Shown in pieces: positions 1 to 11,305 of a stretch of DNA of 64,000 nt. The notes below the pieces were generated by a model. That model was not told where the DNA came from and searched no databases. It saw only the letters and a program-made list of their open reading frames with translations. Made by a program: the position numbers and the translations under genes. The number at the start of each line of letters is the position of its first letter. Position 1 is the stretch's first letter. The stretch lies in NCBI GenBank assembly GCA_024291935.2, contig CM044317.1:64098730-64162729 (forward strand). The letters run 5' to 3'. Source of the stretch: Okapia johnstoni (taxonomy: Eukaryota; Chordata; Mammalia; Artiodactyla; Giraffidae).

Positions 1-157
1 CTGAGCTACCAAAGAAGCCCTCTATTGTATATACTTTATATCAAAGAACTTATTTATTAAATGAAAACTTTCACTGAAATATATAGAAGTTTTTAATTTC
101 ATATTTTTAATATAATGGTAGCCTTGTAGACAAATTAAAGTAGCTTGGCCTCTATTT

Positions 158-218
<61 letters not shown>
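158..218. repeat. Compound microsatellite (TG)n(TA)n
   Basis: About eight TG units run into about 22 uninterrupted TA units, ending at 218. Such long pure TA runs are usually length-polymorphic. The 67-residue frame on the minus strand here is only Tyr-Ile and Thr-His from the repeat. Confidence 0.95.
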
Positions 219-220
<2 letters not shown>

Positions 221-640
221 TACATAATTTATTAATACAATCTACTTAAGACTGGTTAATTAGCATTTTAAAAGTGCTAATTAGGAGTCCATATCTCAGA
301 GGTAACTAGTTACCTGTTGTTATCTAAATCTGCACCAGTGAGTTTTGTTATTTAGCCGAAAGGATGTTACAAATAATTACTCACTGAAGAAATGAGTAGT
401 GTTTAAAGTGTATGGTTGGCTAGAACGACTGTGCAGCCAATCTTTATCCTTTTATGAAAAACAAATCAAGCACCCAGAAAACATCTTGCGAACACAGCAG
501 CATAAACTGAGTGAGGCCTTAGCTCTAGAGCTCCTTTAGGTCATTTGTGCCTCCTGCGATGGAGAACCAAGAGGCTTATTGACCATGTTTTCAAAATATT
601 GTTGGATTTGCTTTGTAGTTTCCTACAGTATGCCTTTCTG
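219..640. other. Unassigned intergenic sequence
   Basis: Ordinary AT-rich DNA without a recognised repeat, ORF or RNA gene. Confidence 0.4.
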
Positions 641-644
641 AGTC

Positions 645-1003
645 GAGTTGTGTTAGCGTGGGCTGTAACAACAAAATACCACAGCCTAGGTGACTATATC
701 TCACAGCTCTGGAAGCTAGGCAGTCTGAGGTCAGGGTGCCAACATGAGCTGGGTTCTGGTGAGCACCATCTTCTTAACTTGATCACTGCCTTCTTGCTGT
801 GTCCTCATAGGATGTAGAGAGAGAAGAAGAGCTCTGATGTCTCTTTCTCTGTTTAGGAGGGCATTAATCCCGTCATGGGAATCACCTGTGGATCATGTAA
901 ATCTAATTACTCCTAAACCCCACCTCCAAATACCATCATACTGGGGCTAAGGGCTTCAACTATAAATTTGCAGTGTGGAGGGACACATTCAGTCCATACC
1001 AGG
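645..1003 (-). repeat. ERVL-MaLR LTR, MLT1-like
   Basis: Starts with the motif of a tract reading 'taacaacaaaataccacag' and ends with 'acattcagtccatacc', the inverted hallmarks of an ancient MaLR solo LTR. Internal landmarks are the CTCACAGCTCTGGAAGCTAG block, the 'ggtgagcacc' block and 'ccacctccaaataccatca'. It is eroded and has no associated internal region. Assignment to the MLT1 group is from memory of the family consensus. Confidence 0.7.
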
Positions 1004-1389
1004 GGTACCTTAGAGAAAAGTTTATTCAGCTTAAAAGAACAGGTTGTATGACTGTTTCTGTACCTGTGTGCAGACAAATGTTTTTTTGTACGACACAGTT
1101 TAGTCTAACTTGTTTTCGTTTAACATACAGCCTGGCAGACAGGTGGTGGCGAGGAAATGTGTATTCTCAGATCTCTAATTGTGGCTGTCAAACTTGGGAG
1201 GCTCTGCTCTGAATGTAACAATCCTGTTCTGTATTTTCATTAATATTTCAGACTGGAGAAGCAGTCCTTCTTAACTGCATTATAATTTTTTCCATCAACA
1301 AAATCAAACCATGTAAATACGTGAAATTAAACTAATAAACTATATGTAAAGAGCCTCCAACATGATGTTGAGATTTTTCTTCATGCAAA

Positions 1390-1845
1390 GGAATCATTTT
1401 TTTTTTTTAAATATTGAAGCATAGCTGATTTGAATCCCCTGGTGGCTTAGACAGTAAAGAATCTACCTGCAATGCAGGAGACCTGGGTTCGACCCCTGGG
1501 TTGGGATGATCCACTGGAGAAGGGAATGGCAACCCACTCCAGTATTTTTGCCTGGAGAATTCCACGGAGAGAGAAGTGGGATGGGTTACAGTCCATGGGG
1601 TCACAAAGAGTCGGACACGATTGAGCAACTACACTTTATTTTCAATGATTGACAATGTTGGGTTAATTCTGGTGTACAGCAAAGAGATTCAGATATATTT
1701 TCTTTTTCATATTCTTTTCCATTGTGGTTACAGGACAGTGAATATATTCTCTGTGCTATGCAGTAGGACCTTGATGTTTATCCATGCTATATATAATAGC
1801 TTGCATCTGCTAGTCCCATACTCCGAATCCCTCTCTGGTGAAGTC
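1390..1845 (-). repeat. L1 3' end, interrupted by a SINE
   Basis: A T-run (about 1398-1409) followed by 'attgaagcatagctgattt' and, after the SINE, by 'gacaatgttgggttaattc' is the antisense of a ruminant L1 3' UTR. It continues through 'cagtaggaccttgatgttt'. The Bov-tA copy at 1434-1634 splits it, so the L1 is older than the SINE. Confidence 0.75.
1434..1634 (+). repeat. Bov-tA SINE
   Basis: Ruminant SINE with a tRNA-derived head (GTGGCTTAGACAGTAAAGAA to the B-box-like GGTTCGACCCC) and a BovB-derived tail ending 'gtcggacacgattgagcaac'. It is full length and inserted into an L1 3' end. Confidence 0.9.
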
Positions 1846-2418
1846 ATTCTTTATTACTGTGAGTTCTTGAACTGCAGCAGGATGGTTCAAGATAACCACG
1901 ACAGGGAGTTGTCAGGCATTAAAACTGTCCTCAGTGATGTGCAGAAGGAATGGGGACAATCAATGGGTTATTTAATTATCAGTGACTTAAACTGTACAAG
2001 TCTACTTAATTTTTCATATTCCTAGTCTGGAAGTCAGAAGGACATTCTTTAATGTAAACATTGTTGTGCCCACAGAAAACAAGTTATTTGAAATTCATTT
2101 TTATTTTTTTTATCTTATTCATTTGGATGTTCCATAAGTCTCATTTCCAGGCTTGTGATTTTAAAAGGGTGATCATTTTGAATCTCTTAGGGTGACAATG
2201 TGTTGTTTTAGAACTATTTCAGATGCCTGTTGACAAGGGATGAGGTACTTGGGATGTGGAGTTCAAAGCAGAAATCAAAATGTGAAGGAAAGAACAAATG
2301 GATAGAAGTTTCAAGGCTCAGATTGGTGCCTTAGGGTCTTGCTATTCTAGATTAAAAGCCTTATCTGTCTATTAAAATCTCTGTACATGTGGAACTGGGT
2401 TTAGTAACATGTGCAGTT
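1846..2418. other. Unassigned intergenic sequence
   Basis: No gene or recognisable repeat. It contains a short T-rich patch near 2101-2112. Confidence 0.4.
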
Positions 2419-2430
2419 AAGAACTTTGTA

Positions 2431-2608
2431 TATTTTTAAACAAGGTCCTACTGTACAGCACAGGGAACTAAATTGAATATCCTATGATGAACCATAATGG
2501 AAAAGAGTAGGAAAAGTATATATATGTATCACCGAATCACTTTGCTGTACAGCAGGAATTAACACAACGTTGTAAATTAACTATACTTCAACAAAATAAA
2601 TTTTAAAA
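2431..2608 (+). repeat. L1 3' end with target-site duplication
   Basis: Short 5'-truncated L1 3' end, from about 'caaggtcctactgtacagc' to 'cttcaacaaaataaatttt'. It is flanked by a perfect 12-base direct repeat AAGAACTTTGTA at 2419-2430 and 2609-2620, which marks a classic L1 insertion. Confidence 0.85.
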
Positions 2609-2620
2609 AAGAACTTTGTA

Positions 2621-2932
2621 CATGTTCATTGGATCAGTGTTTGAAAAGAATATCTTCAAGTGCCCTGGCATTTGATTAGCCAGGAAGCATTTTGCTAACA
2701 AAAACACAGGTTCCATTTTCCCCACTGGGTGTTTATTCATTTGTCCAGAGACTCTATTCATATGGAAATGAAATCCACTGACTTTAGAACCCAAAATCTC
2801 CTCTGGAGTCTTTCGTGTAGATGAATTTTCAGGACAATTCATCAGACCTCAGCCATGAGCAAGAGCTTATGGATTCTACGTTTCACTTTTTGCCAAGGAT
2901 TTTATGATTAAACTCTCATGCTTCTTCACCAA
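2621..2932. other. Unassigned intergenic sequence
   Basis: Nothing recognised. The 79-residue minus-strand frame here has no recognisable similarity. Confidence 0.4.
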
Positions 2933-2942
2933 CTTAGCACAG

Positions 2943-3131
2943 GGACTTAGCTGGTGGTCCAGTGGTTAAGACTTCACCTTCCACTGCCACAGATATGAGT
3001 TCATTCCTGGTCGGGGAGCTAAGATCTCATATGTTTTTTGTGGCCAAAAAACATAAAACAGAAGTAATATTATAACAAATTCAGTAAAGACTTTAAAAAT
3101 GGTCCCCACTTAAAAAATCTTTTAAAAAAAG
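2943..3131 (+). repeat. CHR-type tRNA SINE (cetartiodactyl)
   Basis: Begins GGACTTAGCTGGTGGTCCAG and continues with 'ggttaagacttcacc' and 'cctggtcggggagctaaga', the older cetartiodactyl tRNA SINE shared with whales and relatives. A perfect 10-base duplication CTTAGCACAG flanks it at 2933-2942 and 3132-3141. The last third is an A/T-rich tail. Confidence 0.8.
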
Positions 3132-3410
3132 CTTAGCACAGATTATTTTTTATCTCTACTTTATTTCCTAATATTTCCTAATTAGATATAGAATATTAGT
3201 GTTTATTACTGTTAGTTTACGTATTATCTTTGATCTTTTTCCTTCAAAAGGCAATTGAAAGTAGAAATTTTCCTTTTTCCAAGGTAAAGACCAAAAGGAT
3301 ATCAAATTCATCCATTTTTAAAACTGAGTGTTCCTCTTGTTCAAGGCATTATGCTAACTGCTCTAAGCAACTAAAGACATATTGTTTTTTGCTTTTAAAT
3401 CTCCTGATTG

Positions 3411-4302
3411 CAAAAACCACAATGAGGTACCATTTCATGACCGTCATAATGGCTGCTATCCAAAAGTCTACAAGCAATAAATGCTGGAGAGGGTGTGGAG
3501 AAAAGGGAAACCTCTTACACTGTTGGTGGGAATGCAAACTAGTACAGCCTCTATGGAGAACAGTGTGGAGATTCCTCAAAAAACTGGAAATAGAACTGCC
3601 ATATGACCCAGCAATCCCACTGCTGGGCATACACACTGAGGAAACCAGAATTGAAGAGACACGTGTACCCCAATGTTCATCGCAGCACTGTTTATAAAAG
3701 CCAGGACATGGAAGCAACCTAGATACCCATCAGCAGACGAATGGATAAGGAAGCTGTGGTACATATACACAATGGAATATTACTCAGCCATTAAAAAGAA
3801 TACATTCGAATCAGTTCTAATGAGGTGGATGAAACTGGAGCCTATTACGCAGAGTGGAGTAAGCCAGAAAGAAAGACACCAATACAGTATACTAACACAT
3901 ATATATAGTATTTAGTTAATCAGTAAAGATAACCCTGTATGCGAGACATCAAAAGAGACACAGATAAATAGAACAGTAGTATGGACTCTGTGGGAGAGGG
4001 CGAGGGCGGGAGGATATGGGAGAATGGCACTGAAGCATGTAAATTATCATATGTGAAACGAATCGCCAGTCCAGGTTCGATGCATGATACAGGGTGCTCA
4101 GGGCTGGTGCACTGGGATGACCCAGAGGGATGGAATGGGGAGGGAGGTGGGAAGGGGGTTCTGGAAGGGGAACACATGTACACCCAAGGTGGATTCATGT
4201 CAATGTATGGCAAAACAAATACAATATTGTAAAGTTAAAAAATAGATAAATAAACTAATTAAAAAAACAATAAAAAACCATAAAATAGAAAAATAAATAA
4301 AT
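3411..4302 (+). repeat. 5'-truncated ruminant L1 with perfect TSD
   Basis: Covers the end of ORF2 and the 3' UTR. ORF2 translation includes ENNLY-type C-terminal motifs such as '[15 protein letters not shown]' and 'WIRKLWYIYTMEYYSAIKKN', split over two frames. It ends in an AATAAATAAATAAAT tail. A perfect 14-base duplication (AAATCTCCTGATTG) lies at 3397-3410 and 4303-4316. The coding remnant is dead. A second copy of similar type lies at 11627-12243. Confidence 0.92.
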
Positions 4303-4316
4303 AAATCTCCTGATTG

Positions 4317-5042
4317 TATCATTTGCTCTCTGATTATGAAATATTCTCTCGGAGTTTGAAGCTGGTTACCTTTCTTTGAAATTTAAAACATGCATTTTCA
4401 TTCTTTGCAAGGTTGTCCTTGAATTCCTTCTCTTGGTTTCTGCATAATTTGTGGTTGTGCCTTAACATCTAGTTTGTTTTTGCTTCTTCTCCTCTCTTTG
4501 GCCATCTTTTCATTTTAAAAGAACACTTTCTTCTCTATGATGCTCCTCCATCCCCACCCCATGCCCACTCACACCCCACCCCACTCCCAGGTCTGATTAC
4601 TTTGTCACTTGGTCTATATTTATCCCAGGACTTTGAGAGGTTGTATTAGGTTATCTCCCGTCTTCTTGGGGGCTTCAAAGACGTGTGCTAAAAGACAGTT
4701 ATTTGTCTTTTACTAGCTTTGCTTTTCAATCTCTTATGATGAATTAAAAATTCTCTGTTATCATTATCTGATCTTATCATTATCTTCTTCTTCAATGTCA
4801 AGTAGCTTTTTCAGATCAGTTCTATTTTTCAGTACAAGGTCAATTTTGTCATGTACAGAACCACCCACAGAGACTCTGTAGTTCCTTCTTTAGCAAGTTA
4901 TTTCTACAATGTTTCTGTTTTCTTGTTTTGCATGCAGTCCATTATTAGTCCTACTTTTTAATGTATCTGTATCTTTCCTTTAGAATTCTAACTCTACCAA
5001 ATTCAATTGGCTCTTCATTTCTTCAAGGCTCCAAGATGCCAT
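4317..5042. other. Unassigned T-rich intergenic sequence
   Basis: About 0.7 kb that is T-rich on the plus strand, with a C-rich patch near 4540-4590. It may be an old antisense L1 or retrocopy, but I cannot place it. Confidence 0.3.
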
Positions 5043-5205
5043 CTTAGTCAGCTTAGGTTGCTATAACAGAATGCCATAGACCAAGTGGCTAAAGCAACAG
5101 ACATTTATTTCTCACACTACTAGAGGCTGGAAAATCTAAGATCGAGGTGCTGGCAGACTTGGTCTCTGGTGAGGACCTTTTCTTGGTTTGCAGATGGCTG
5201 CCTTT
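5043..5205 (-). repeat. ERVL-MaLR LTR fragment, MLT1-like
   Basis: 'ttaggttgctataacagaat' through 'ggtctctggtgaggacctt' is the 3' half of a MaLR LTR in antisense. It stops abruptly where BovB sequence begins, so the other half is lost. Confidence 0.65.
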
Positions 5206-5481
5206 GTGCTTGAAGAGATCTTTAGTTTTTCCCATTCTATTGTTTTCCTCTATTTCTTTGCATTGATCACTGAGGAAGACTTTCTTATCTCTCCTTGCTG
5301 TTCTTTGGAACTCTGCATTCAAATGGGTATATCTTTCCTTTTCTCCTTTGCCTTTCACTTCTCTTCTTTTCACAGCTATTTGTAAGGCCTCCTCAGACAG
5401 CCATTTTGCCTTTTTGCATTTCTTTTGCTACGGGATGATCTTGATCCCTGCCTCCTGTAAAATGTCACCAACCTCCGTGCC
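5206..5481 (-). repeat. Internal BovB fragment without 3' end
   Basis: Antisense BovB sequence collinear with 7302-7580 of the neighbouring large copy, in the linker between endonuclease and reverse transcriptase. The shared blocks include long near-identical runs with scattered differences. It has neither BovB terminus, which is unusual for an element that integrates from its 3' end. Confidence 0.85.
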
Positions 5482-5619
5482 TAACAACAGACGAATGGAT
5501 AAAGAAGGTGTGGTGTACATGTGTCTCAGTCATAAGGAGAGAAGAAATCCTGCCGTTTGCCACAGTATGGATGGACCCAGATGATACTGTGCTTACAAAT
5601 ACTGTGTGATATCACTTAT
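5482..5619 (+). repeat. L1 3' end, left part (split by BovB)
   Basis: 'aacaacagacgaatggataa' to 'tgtgatatcacttatc' is the ORF2 tail of an L1. It continues at 9050 with 'atgtggaatctaaaaataac', as expected of one uninterrupted L1. The BovB copy at 5620-9042 separates the two halves, with CACTTAT (5613-5619) and CACTTGT (9043-9049) as its duplicated target. Confidence 0.8.
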
Positions 5620-6002
5620 CGGTTCAGTTCAGTTTAGTCGCTCAGTCGTGTCTGACTTGTTGCGACCCCATGGACCCCAGCACGCCAGGCCTCCCTGTCC
5701 ATCACCAACTCCTGGAGTTTACTCAAACTGATGTCCTTTGAGTAGGTGATGTCCCCCAACCATCTCATCCTCTGTCGTCCCCTTCTCTTCCTGCCCTCAA
5801 TCTTTCCCAGCATCAGGTTCTTTTCAAATGAGTCAGTTCTTCACATCAGGTGGCCAAAGTATTGGAGTTTCAGCTTCAATATCAGTCCTTCCAATAAACA
5901 CCCAGGACTGATCTCCTAAAGGATGGACTGGTTGGATCTCCTTGCAGTCCAAGGGACTCTCAAGAGTCTTCTCCAACACCACAGTTCAAAAGCATCAATT
6001 CT

Positions 6003-7791
6003 TCAGTGCTCAGCTTTCTTTATAGGCCAATTCTCACATCCATACATGACCACTGGGAAAACCATAGCCTTGACTAGACGGACCTTTGTTGGCAAAGTAA
6101 TGTCTCTGCTTTTTAATATGCTATCTACGTTGGTCATAACCTTCCTTCCGAGGAGTAAGTGTCTTTTAATTTCATGGCTGCAATCACCATCTGCAGTGAT
6201 TTTGGAGCCCAGAAAAATAAACTCAGCCACTGTTTCCCCATCTATTTGCCATGAAGTGATGACACCAGATGCCATGATCTTAGTTTTCTGAACGTTGAGC
6301 TTTAAGCCAACTTTTTCACTCTCCTCTTTCACTTTCATTAAGAGGCTCTTTAGTTCTTCACTTTCTGCCATAAGGGTGGTGTCGTCTGCATATCTGAGGT
6401 TATTGATATTTCTCCCAGCAATCTTGATTACAGCTTGTGCTTCTTCCAGCCCAGTGTTTCTCATGATGTACTCTGCATATAAGTTAAATAAGCAGGGTGA
6501 CAATATGCAGCCTTGATGTACTCCTTTTCCTATTTGGAACCAGTCTGTTGTTCCATGTCCAGTTTTAACTGTTGCTTCCTTACCTGCATGCAGATTTCTC
6601 AAGAGACAGGTCAGGTGGTCTGGTAGTCCCATCACGTTCAGAATTTTCCTCAGTTTATTGTGATCCCTACAGTTAAAGGTTTTGGCATAGTCCATAAAGC
6701 AGAAATAGATGATTTCTGGAATTCTCTTGCTTTTTCAATGATCCAGTGGACTTTGGCAATTTGATCTCTGGTTCCTCTACCTTTTCTAAATCCAGCTTGA
6801 ACATCTGGAAGTTCACAGTTCACATATTGCTGAAGCCTGGCTTGGAGAATTTTGAGCATTACTTTACTAGTGTGTGAGATGAGTGCAATTGTGAAGTAGT
6901 TTGAGCATTCTTTGGGCTTGCCTTTCTTTGGGATTGGAATGAAAACTGACCTTTACCAGTCCTGTGGCCACTGCTGAGTTTTCCATATTTGCTGGCATAT
7001 TGACTGCAGCACTTTCACAGCATCATCTTTTAGGATTTGAAATAGCTCAACTGCAGTTCTATCGCCTCCACTAGCTTTGTTCATAGTGATGCTTCCTAAG
7101 GCCCACTTGACTTCACATTCCAGGATGTCTGGCTCTAGGTGAGTGATCACACCATCGTGATTATCTGGGTCATGAAGATCTTTTTTGTACAGTTCTTCTG
7201 TGTATTTTTGCCACCTCTTCTTAATATTTTCTGCTTCTTTTAGGTCCATACCATTTCTGTCCTTTATCGAGCCCATCTTTGCATGAAATGGTCCCTTGGT
7301 ATCTCTAATTTTCTTGAAGAGATCTCTAGTCTTTCCTATTCTATTATTTTCCTCTATTTCTTTGCATTGATCACTGAGGAAGGCTTTCTTATCTCTCCTT
7401 GCTATTCTTTGGAACTCTGCATTCAATGGGTATATCTTTCCTTTTCTCCTTTGCTTTTCTCTTCTGTTTTTTTCACAGCTATTTGTAAGGCCTCCTCAGA
7501 CAGCCATTTTGCTTTTTTGCATTTGTTTTTGTTGGGGATGGTCTTGATCATTGCTTCTTGTACAATGTCATGAACCTCTGTCCATAGTTCATCAGGCACT
7601 CTGTCTATCAGGTCTAGTCCCTTAAATCTATTTGTCACTTCCACGGTACAATCAAAAGGGATTTGATTTAGGTCGTACCTGAATGGTCTAGTGGTTTTCC
7701 CCACTTTCTTCAATTTAAGTCTGAATTTGGCAATAAGGACTTCATGATCTGGGCCACAGTCAGCTTCCAGTCTTGTTTTTGCTGACTGCAT
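6003..7791 (-). pseudogene. BovB ORF remnant, linker and reverse transcriptase
   Basis: Four overlapping or adjacent open pieces (7791-7423, 7426-6953, 6859-6650, 6695-6003) that together cover the linker and reverse transcriptase. Visible are the finger segment CELPDVQAGFRKGRGTRDQI, GVHQGCILSPCLFNLYAE and YADDTTLMAE, the metal-binding catalytic motif. A short missing overlap between 6953 and 6859 and several frame changes make it a dead copy. It supplies no functional protein. Confidence 0.85.
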
Positions 7792-7797
7792 GGAGCT

Positions 7798-8754
7798 TCA
7801 CCATGTTTGGCTGCAAAGAATATAATCAATCTGATTTTGGTGTTGGCCATCTGGTGATGTCCATGTGTAGATTCTTCTCTTGTGTTGTTGGAAGAGGGTG
7901 TTTGCTATGATCAGTGCATTCTCTTGACAGAACTCTGTTAGCCTTTGACCTGCTTTGTTTTTTACTCCAAAGCCAAACTTGCCTGTTACTCCAGGTGTTT
8001 CTTGACTTCCTACTTTTGCATTCCAGTCCCCTATAATGAAAAGGACATCTTTTTTGGGTGTTAGTTCCAAAAGGTCTTGTAGGTCTTCACAGAACCGTTC
8101 AACTTCAGCTTCTTCAGCATTACTGGTTGGGGCATAGACTTGGATTACCATGATATTGAATGGTTTGCCTTGGAAATGAACAGAGATCATTCTGTCTTTT
8201 TTGAGATTGGATCCAAGTACAGCATTTAGGACTTTTTTGTTGACTCTGACGGCTACTCCATTTCTTCTAAGGGATTCTTGCCCACAGTAGTAGATATAAT
8301 GGTCATCTGAGTTAAATTCACCCATTCCAGTCCATTTTAGTTCACTGATTCCTAAAATGCTGATGTTCACTCTTGCTGTCTCCTGTTTGACCACTTCTAA
8401 TTTGCCTTGATTCATGGACCTAACATTCCAGGTTCCTATGCAATATTGCTCTTTACAGCACCGGACCTTGCTTCTATCACCAGTCACATCCACAACTGGG
8501 TGTTGTTTTTGCTTTGGCTCCGTCCCTTCATTCTTTCTGGAGTTATTTCTCCACTGATCTCCAGTAGCATATTGGGCACCTACCGACCTGGGGAGTTCCT
8601 CTTTCAGTGTCCTATCTTTTTGCCTTTTCATACTTTTCATATGGTTCTCAAGGCAAGAATACTGAAGTGGTTTGCCGTTCCCTTCTCCAGTGGACCACAT
8701 TCTGTCAGAACTCTCCACCATGACCTGTTCGTCTTGGGTGGCCCCACACGACAT
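7798..8754 (-). pseudogene. BovB ORF remnant, apurinic endonuclease domain
   Basis: A 318-residue open stretch covering the endonuclease (exonuclease-endonuclease-phosphatase fold). The first 60 or so residues come from the 5' leader and are probably not part of the real protein. Recognisable are the N-terminal GTWNVRSM segment, the Asp-Asn pair in GDWNAKVG and the QIDYIL segment near the end. The domain reads through without a stop, but the frame ends just after it and resumes in another frame at 7791. Confidence 0.85.
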
Positions 8755-9049
8755 GGCTTAGTTTCATTGCATTAGACAAGGCTGTGGTCCATGTGATCAG
8801 ACTGGCTAGTTTTCTGTAATTGTGGTTTCAGTCTCTCTGCCCTCTGATGCCCTCTCTCTGCGCCTACCATCTTACTGGGGTTTCTCTTACCTTGGACATG
8901 GAGTATCTATTCACAGCTGCTCCAGCAAAGTGCAGCCACTGCCCCTTACCTTGAACGTGGGGTATCTCCTCATGGCCACCACTCCTGATCTTGGACGTGG
9001 GGTATCTCCGCTCCAGCACCACACAGCCACTGCTCACCACTCCACTTGT

Positions 9050-9385
9050 ATGTGGAATCTAAAAATAACACAAATTTATAAGCAAAACAGAAAGACTCAG
9101 ATACAGAAAACAAACTTGTGGTTACCAAGGGGGAGTTAAAAGGGTGGAGGGGCAAATTAGGGGTATGGGATCAAGAGATACAAACTTCTATGTATAAAAT
9201 AGTTAAGTGACAGGGATATATTATACAGCACAGGATTTTATAGCTGTTATCTTATAATAGCTTATAATGGAGTATAATCTGTAAAACTGTTGAATCATTA
9301 TGGTGTACATATGCAAATAATAAAATATTCTAAACCAACTGTACTTCAATTTTTAAAATTAAATAAATAAAATAAAAATAAGATA
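9050..9385 (+). repeat. L1 3' end, right part (3' UTR)
   Basis: Resumes the L1 broken at 5619: 'atgtggaatctaaaaataac', 'acttgtggttaccaaggggg', 'tatacagcacaggatttt', and an A-rich end with AAATAAATAAAAT. Confidence 0.8.
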
Positions 9386-10264
9386 TCTTGGATCAGTAGA
9401 TCTTTGGAAGTAAATAGATCATTGCAGTATACGTGTGCTAATTCTATTAGAATCACTCTATAACTTAGATGTAATCAAAATTGTTCTGTCTATTCAATGA
9501 AATGAATTATTTATTCTCTTATGGACAGAGTTATAAAGACTCAGAGTTTTAGCAGCAATAAACCAGAGTAAGGGGGAGGTTCAGAGACTGTTGGTAAATT
9601 TGCATATTGTTGTATTTATTTCCTAAGGGAACACTAATAACTTGGTGGGGAAACAGAAAGAAGAAACACTATTCTCCTCCATGTATAGTCAAATGCAGCA
9701 TCTTTGGTTTTTTTCCGAAGACTTTATGTATTCATATTTGAAGATATGAAGTTCTGAAGACTGATCTTTCAATTGTTTAAAAGTATTAGAAATGATGGAG
9801 CAAAACAATGTTTTCCGGTGTGATTTTTACAAACCCTTAGAAAAGTACTTAATAAAAGAGAAATATATTCTCTTTGGTGACATTTCAAACAGCATATGTT
9901 TTAGTTTGAAATAATACATTTCAGCTTCATAAGGAATAACAGCATAAATAACCAATATATATATTAGGAAATAAATCCTTGAGTATTTCTCCTGAACCAA
10001 ATCATTTTCTGAGCAAATTCTATTTTCTGAAATAGAGACTAACTCCTTCAAAGAATAACTCTATCCCTTTGTCCTGTCACTAGGACTAGGCAGTTCTATA
10101 AGGTGATGGTGGTGTTCTATTATAATACTGACATTTAGTGATGGAAAACAACATTTTTAATGAGGTTTGCAAATTCTTAATTTCTGTGATTTTGTCTATG
10201 TAATGCTCTGCCAATAAATCAATAACAATAAAATCAGCAAAAATAGGTATCATTGAGTTCACAT
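9386..10264. other. Unassigned intergenic sequence
   Basis: AT-rich DNA with no recognised gene or repeat. Confidence 0.4.
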
Positions 10265-10420
10265 TCATTCACTCAACAAATTTTTATTGAATCCCTACTA
10301 TGTGCTAGATACTATTCTAATCACAATAAACCAGAAAAACCTTTTTGACTTCAAGAAGCTCAGATTCCAGTAGAGGAGACAGACAAAAATAAATAAATAT
10401 GTAACTAGATACGTATCTAA
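10265..10420 (-). repeat. L2 3' end
   Basis: 'cactcaacaaatttttattg', 'ccctactatgtgctagatac' and 'cagattccagtagaggagac' follow the antisense 3' end of the old mammalian LINE L2. Confidence 0.7.
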
Positions 10421-10504
10421 GTACCTGGAAGAGTGACTAGCATATAATAGGCTTTCAGTAGTTTTAAGAAAAACAGTTTTTATTGAAGCAAAATTTCTAT
10501 AAAG

Positions 10505-10996
10505 TGTGGTAGGCAAGATGATGTCCCCCTAAAAATGTCCATGCCCTAATCCCTGGAATCTATGAATGCTACTTGACAAGGGGAATCAAGGTTATGGATG
10601 GGATTAAGAATGCTAATAAGCTGACTTTAGGGTAAGGAAATTATCCTGGGTCATCTGGAGGCACCCAAAGTCACCACAATGGTTCAGATGTGGAAGAGGG
10701 AGGCAGTGTCAGAGCAATGCAGTGTGGGGAAGCCTTGAATGGCTATTGCTGGCTTTGGAGACAAAAGGGAAGCATAAACCAAGGAATGTGGGCAGCCTCT
10801 AGCAGCTGGAGAAGACAAGAAATGGATTCTCCCTGAGAGCTCCAGAAGGAAGAAACCCTGCCGACACATTGATTTTAACCCAGTGATACCTAGTTTGGAC
10901 TTCTGATGCCCAGAATATAAAATAGTAAATCTGTCTGTCTTAAGCCAGTAAGCTGGTAACAATTTGTTGCAGCAGAGATAGGAAACTAATACAGTG
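10505..10996 (+). repeat. ERVL-type LTR (MaLR-like)
   Basis: 'ggcaagatgatgtccccct', 'ccatgccctaatccctgga', 'gggcagcctctagcagctgg', 'gaaaccctgccgacacattg' and the end 'gcagagataggaaactaata' match the order of blocks in an old MaLR-group LTR. It is a solo, eroded copy. The subfamily is uncertain. Confidence 0.7.
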
Positions 10997-11305
10997 AAGT
11001 TTACACATCTTAGCATATAAATCGACAATTCTTAATAAATATCTTTACACATGCAAGCAACCAAGCTACAGATATTTCCATCACCAAGGTATTTCCTTCA
11101 CTGAGGCCTTCTAGTCAAACCAGTCTCCCCCAAACAGAGGGAATCGCTGTTCTAATTTCTATCACATTAAATTACTTTAGCTTGTTCTTGAACTTCACAT
11201 AAACCAAATCATAGAGTATGCGTTCTTTTGTTTCTAGTTTCTTTCAACATACTGGTTTTGAAGTTTATCAGAGTTGAGTCTATCTGTTCAACCCCCTACC
11301 CCTTT

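Larger units (their letters stand above)
5620..9042 (-). mobile_element. Near full-length BovB (RTE-type LINE), inactive
   Basis: About 3.4 kb, with the 3' end at 5620 and the 5' end near 9042. The 5' region holds three spaced copies of a 'ttggacgtggggtatctcc'-like unit (about 8891-9009). The ORF is broken into at least five pieces (about 8754 down to 6003). The upstream piece has the endonuclease domain, with motifs CIGTWNVRSM, GDWNAKVGSQ and QIDYILCSQTW. The downstream piece has the reverse transcriptase, with the catalytic YADDT motif and GVHQGCILSP. Frameshifts and stops near 7795, 7425, 6950 and 6650-6860 disable it. It is inserted into an L1 3' end. Confidence 0.93.

Noticed and set aside
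1576..2025. 149-residue plus-strand frame
   Set aside because: It runs from the tail of a Bov-tA SINE through an L1 3' UTR into unassigned DNA; a chance frame.
3230..3697. 155-residue plus-strand frame and its minus-strand shadow
   Set aside because: The C-terminal half is the L1 ORF2 tail and the N-terminal half is unrelated flank across the insertion point.
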